A program made the translations under genes and the position numbers. This document shows positions 6,823 to 7,111 of a stretch of DNA of 7,111 bases, piece by piece. A model generated the notes under the pieces. It did not search any database, was not told the origin of the DNA, and worked only from the letters and a program-made list of their open reading frames with translations. The DNA is from an uncultured Lachnospiraceae bacterium (GTDB lineage: Bacteria > Bacillota > Clostridia > Lachnospirales > Lachnospiraceae), in assembly GCA_947068385.1 (NCBI GenBank), contig CAMTBF010000181.1, forward strand, positions 1-7,111, in the 5' to 3' direction. The stretch's first letter is position 1. Every line of letters begins with the position of its first letter.

Positions 6823-7111
6823 CTACTGCGCTGTGTAGCCGCTCCCCCAGACCGCGTAGCCCTTGTCGGAGAGGGCCGTGAACGTAACTACATCCTTGTA
6901 GCCGTACTGATCCCACTCTACGATCCATTCGCCTCTGTACTCGATGCCGTTCAGGACGATCACCGCCTCGTGGCCGTCCTTCAGCTCCCAGGTGCCCTCG
7001 TAGCTGCCGCCCACCGTGTGGTTCGGGTTCAGGACGATGTCCTCTGAGGTCCTGGTGACGGAGGAGATGTTGTGCATGTGGTTGAACACCTTGTAGGGGC
7101 CGGGGATCACG
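6823..7111 (-). CDS. C-terminal part of a probable GH43 arabinan-degrading glycosidase (partial)
   Basis: This is the last 95 codons of a gene entering from the right edge; the stop is TAG at 6823-6825. The first complete codon is an internal GTG reading VIPGPYKVFNH, so no start is present. The visible residues form a short beta-rich domain with GSYEGTWEL, an LNGIEYRGEW strand pair and VTFTALSDKGYAVWGS near the end. I recognise this pattern from the small C-terminal beta-barrel domain of clostridial and Bacillus GH43 arabinan endo-1,5-alpha-L-arabinosidases, where it follows the five-bladed propeller. The catalytic domain is outside the window, so the reaction (hydrolysis of alpha-1,5-arabinan) is inferred from the accessory domain alone. 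Its position 64 bases upstream of a sugar importer on the same strand fits a degradation-plus-uptake operon. Another GH43 specificity is possible. The use of TAG as the natural end here matters for reading the second permease. Confidence 0.68.
   Translation of the reverse strand, partial: VIPGPYKVFNHMHNISSVTRTSEDIVLNPNHTVGGSYEGTWELKDGHEAVIVLNGIEYRGEWIVEWDQYGYKDVVTFTALSDKGYAVWGSGYTAQ

Noticed and set aside
6805..6860. Promoter for the binding-protein gene (GATAAT-like -10 just after the GH43 stop)
   Set aside because: No -35-like hexamer is found at suitable spacing upstream, so the single hexamer is not enough.
5526..6881. Second long plus-strand open frame (451 codons)
   Set aside because: Same reason: it is antisense to the binding-protein N-terminal half and runs across the intergenic gap, with no ribosome binding site or family resemblance.
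6823..7110. Complete 95-residue protein starting with GTG at 7110
   Set aside because: The GTG is an internal valine codon of a truncated C-terminal domain at the window edge; there is no upstream sequence to support a start.

Overview
The window holds part of one carbohydrate-uptake operon, transcribed entirely on the minus strand (from base 7111 towards base 1). The genes have strong Gram-positive ribosome binding sites, tight spacing and a GC-rich third codon position. The large solute-binding protein with sandwich-like N-terminal domains and the NHL/YIP1 membrane protein are types I associate with Firmicutes. A gut Lachnospiraceae-type bacterium is my best guess, but no phylogenetic marker is present.

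Layout in transcription order: (1) the C-terminal end of a probable GH43 arabinan-degrading glycosidase (7111-6823), whose N-terminus lies off the right edge. (2) A 64-base intergenic gap with a GC-rich perfect hairpin. (3) A 1047-residue extracellular solute-binding protein of a CUT1-type sugar ABC importer (6758-3615), far larger than the usual 400-450 residues because of about 550 extra N-terminal residues. (4) The first permease, MalF/LplB-like (3618-2686), overlapping the binding-protein stop by four bases (ATGA). (5) The second permease, MalG-like (2670-1798), interrupted by a single in-frame amber codon at 2155-2157 but otherwise intact over 290 codons. (6) A large membrane protein running off the left edge (1783-1), with a signal peptide, an NHL-type beta-propeller, a TPR-like helical stretch and a YIP1-like multi-pass domain. 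This last gene is easy to miss because its frame is open to the window edge.

Working model (inference): the GH43 enzyme releases oligosaccharides, perhaps arabino-oligosaccharides. The giant binding protein captures them, the two permeases carry them inward, and the NHL/YIP1 protein is an accessory of unknown role. No ATPase is encoded here, so one must be supplied from elsewhere. The amber codon would inactivate the importer as read.

The most unusual signal is an 18-bp tandem repeat with a palindromic TTCC-NN-GGAA core. It occurs at both ends of the binding-protein gene, five units at the 5' end and about three and a half at the 3' end. The two arrays are read in different frames and so give unrelated hexapeptides. 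This points to a DNA- or RNA-level repeat family rather than a conserved protein repeat.
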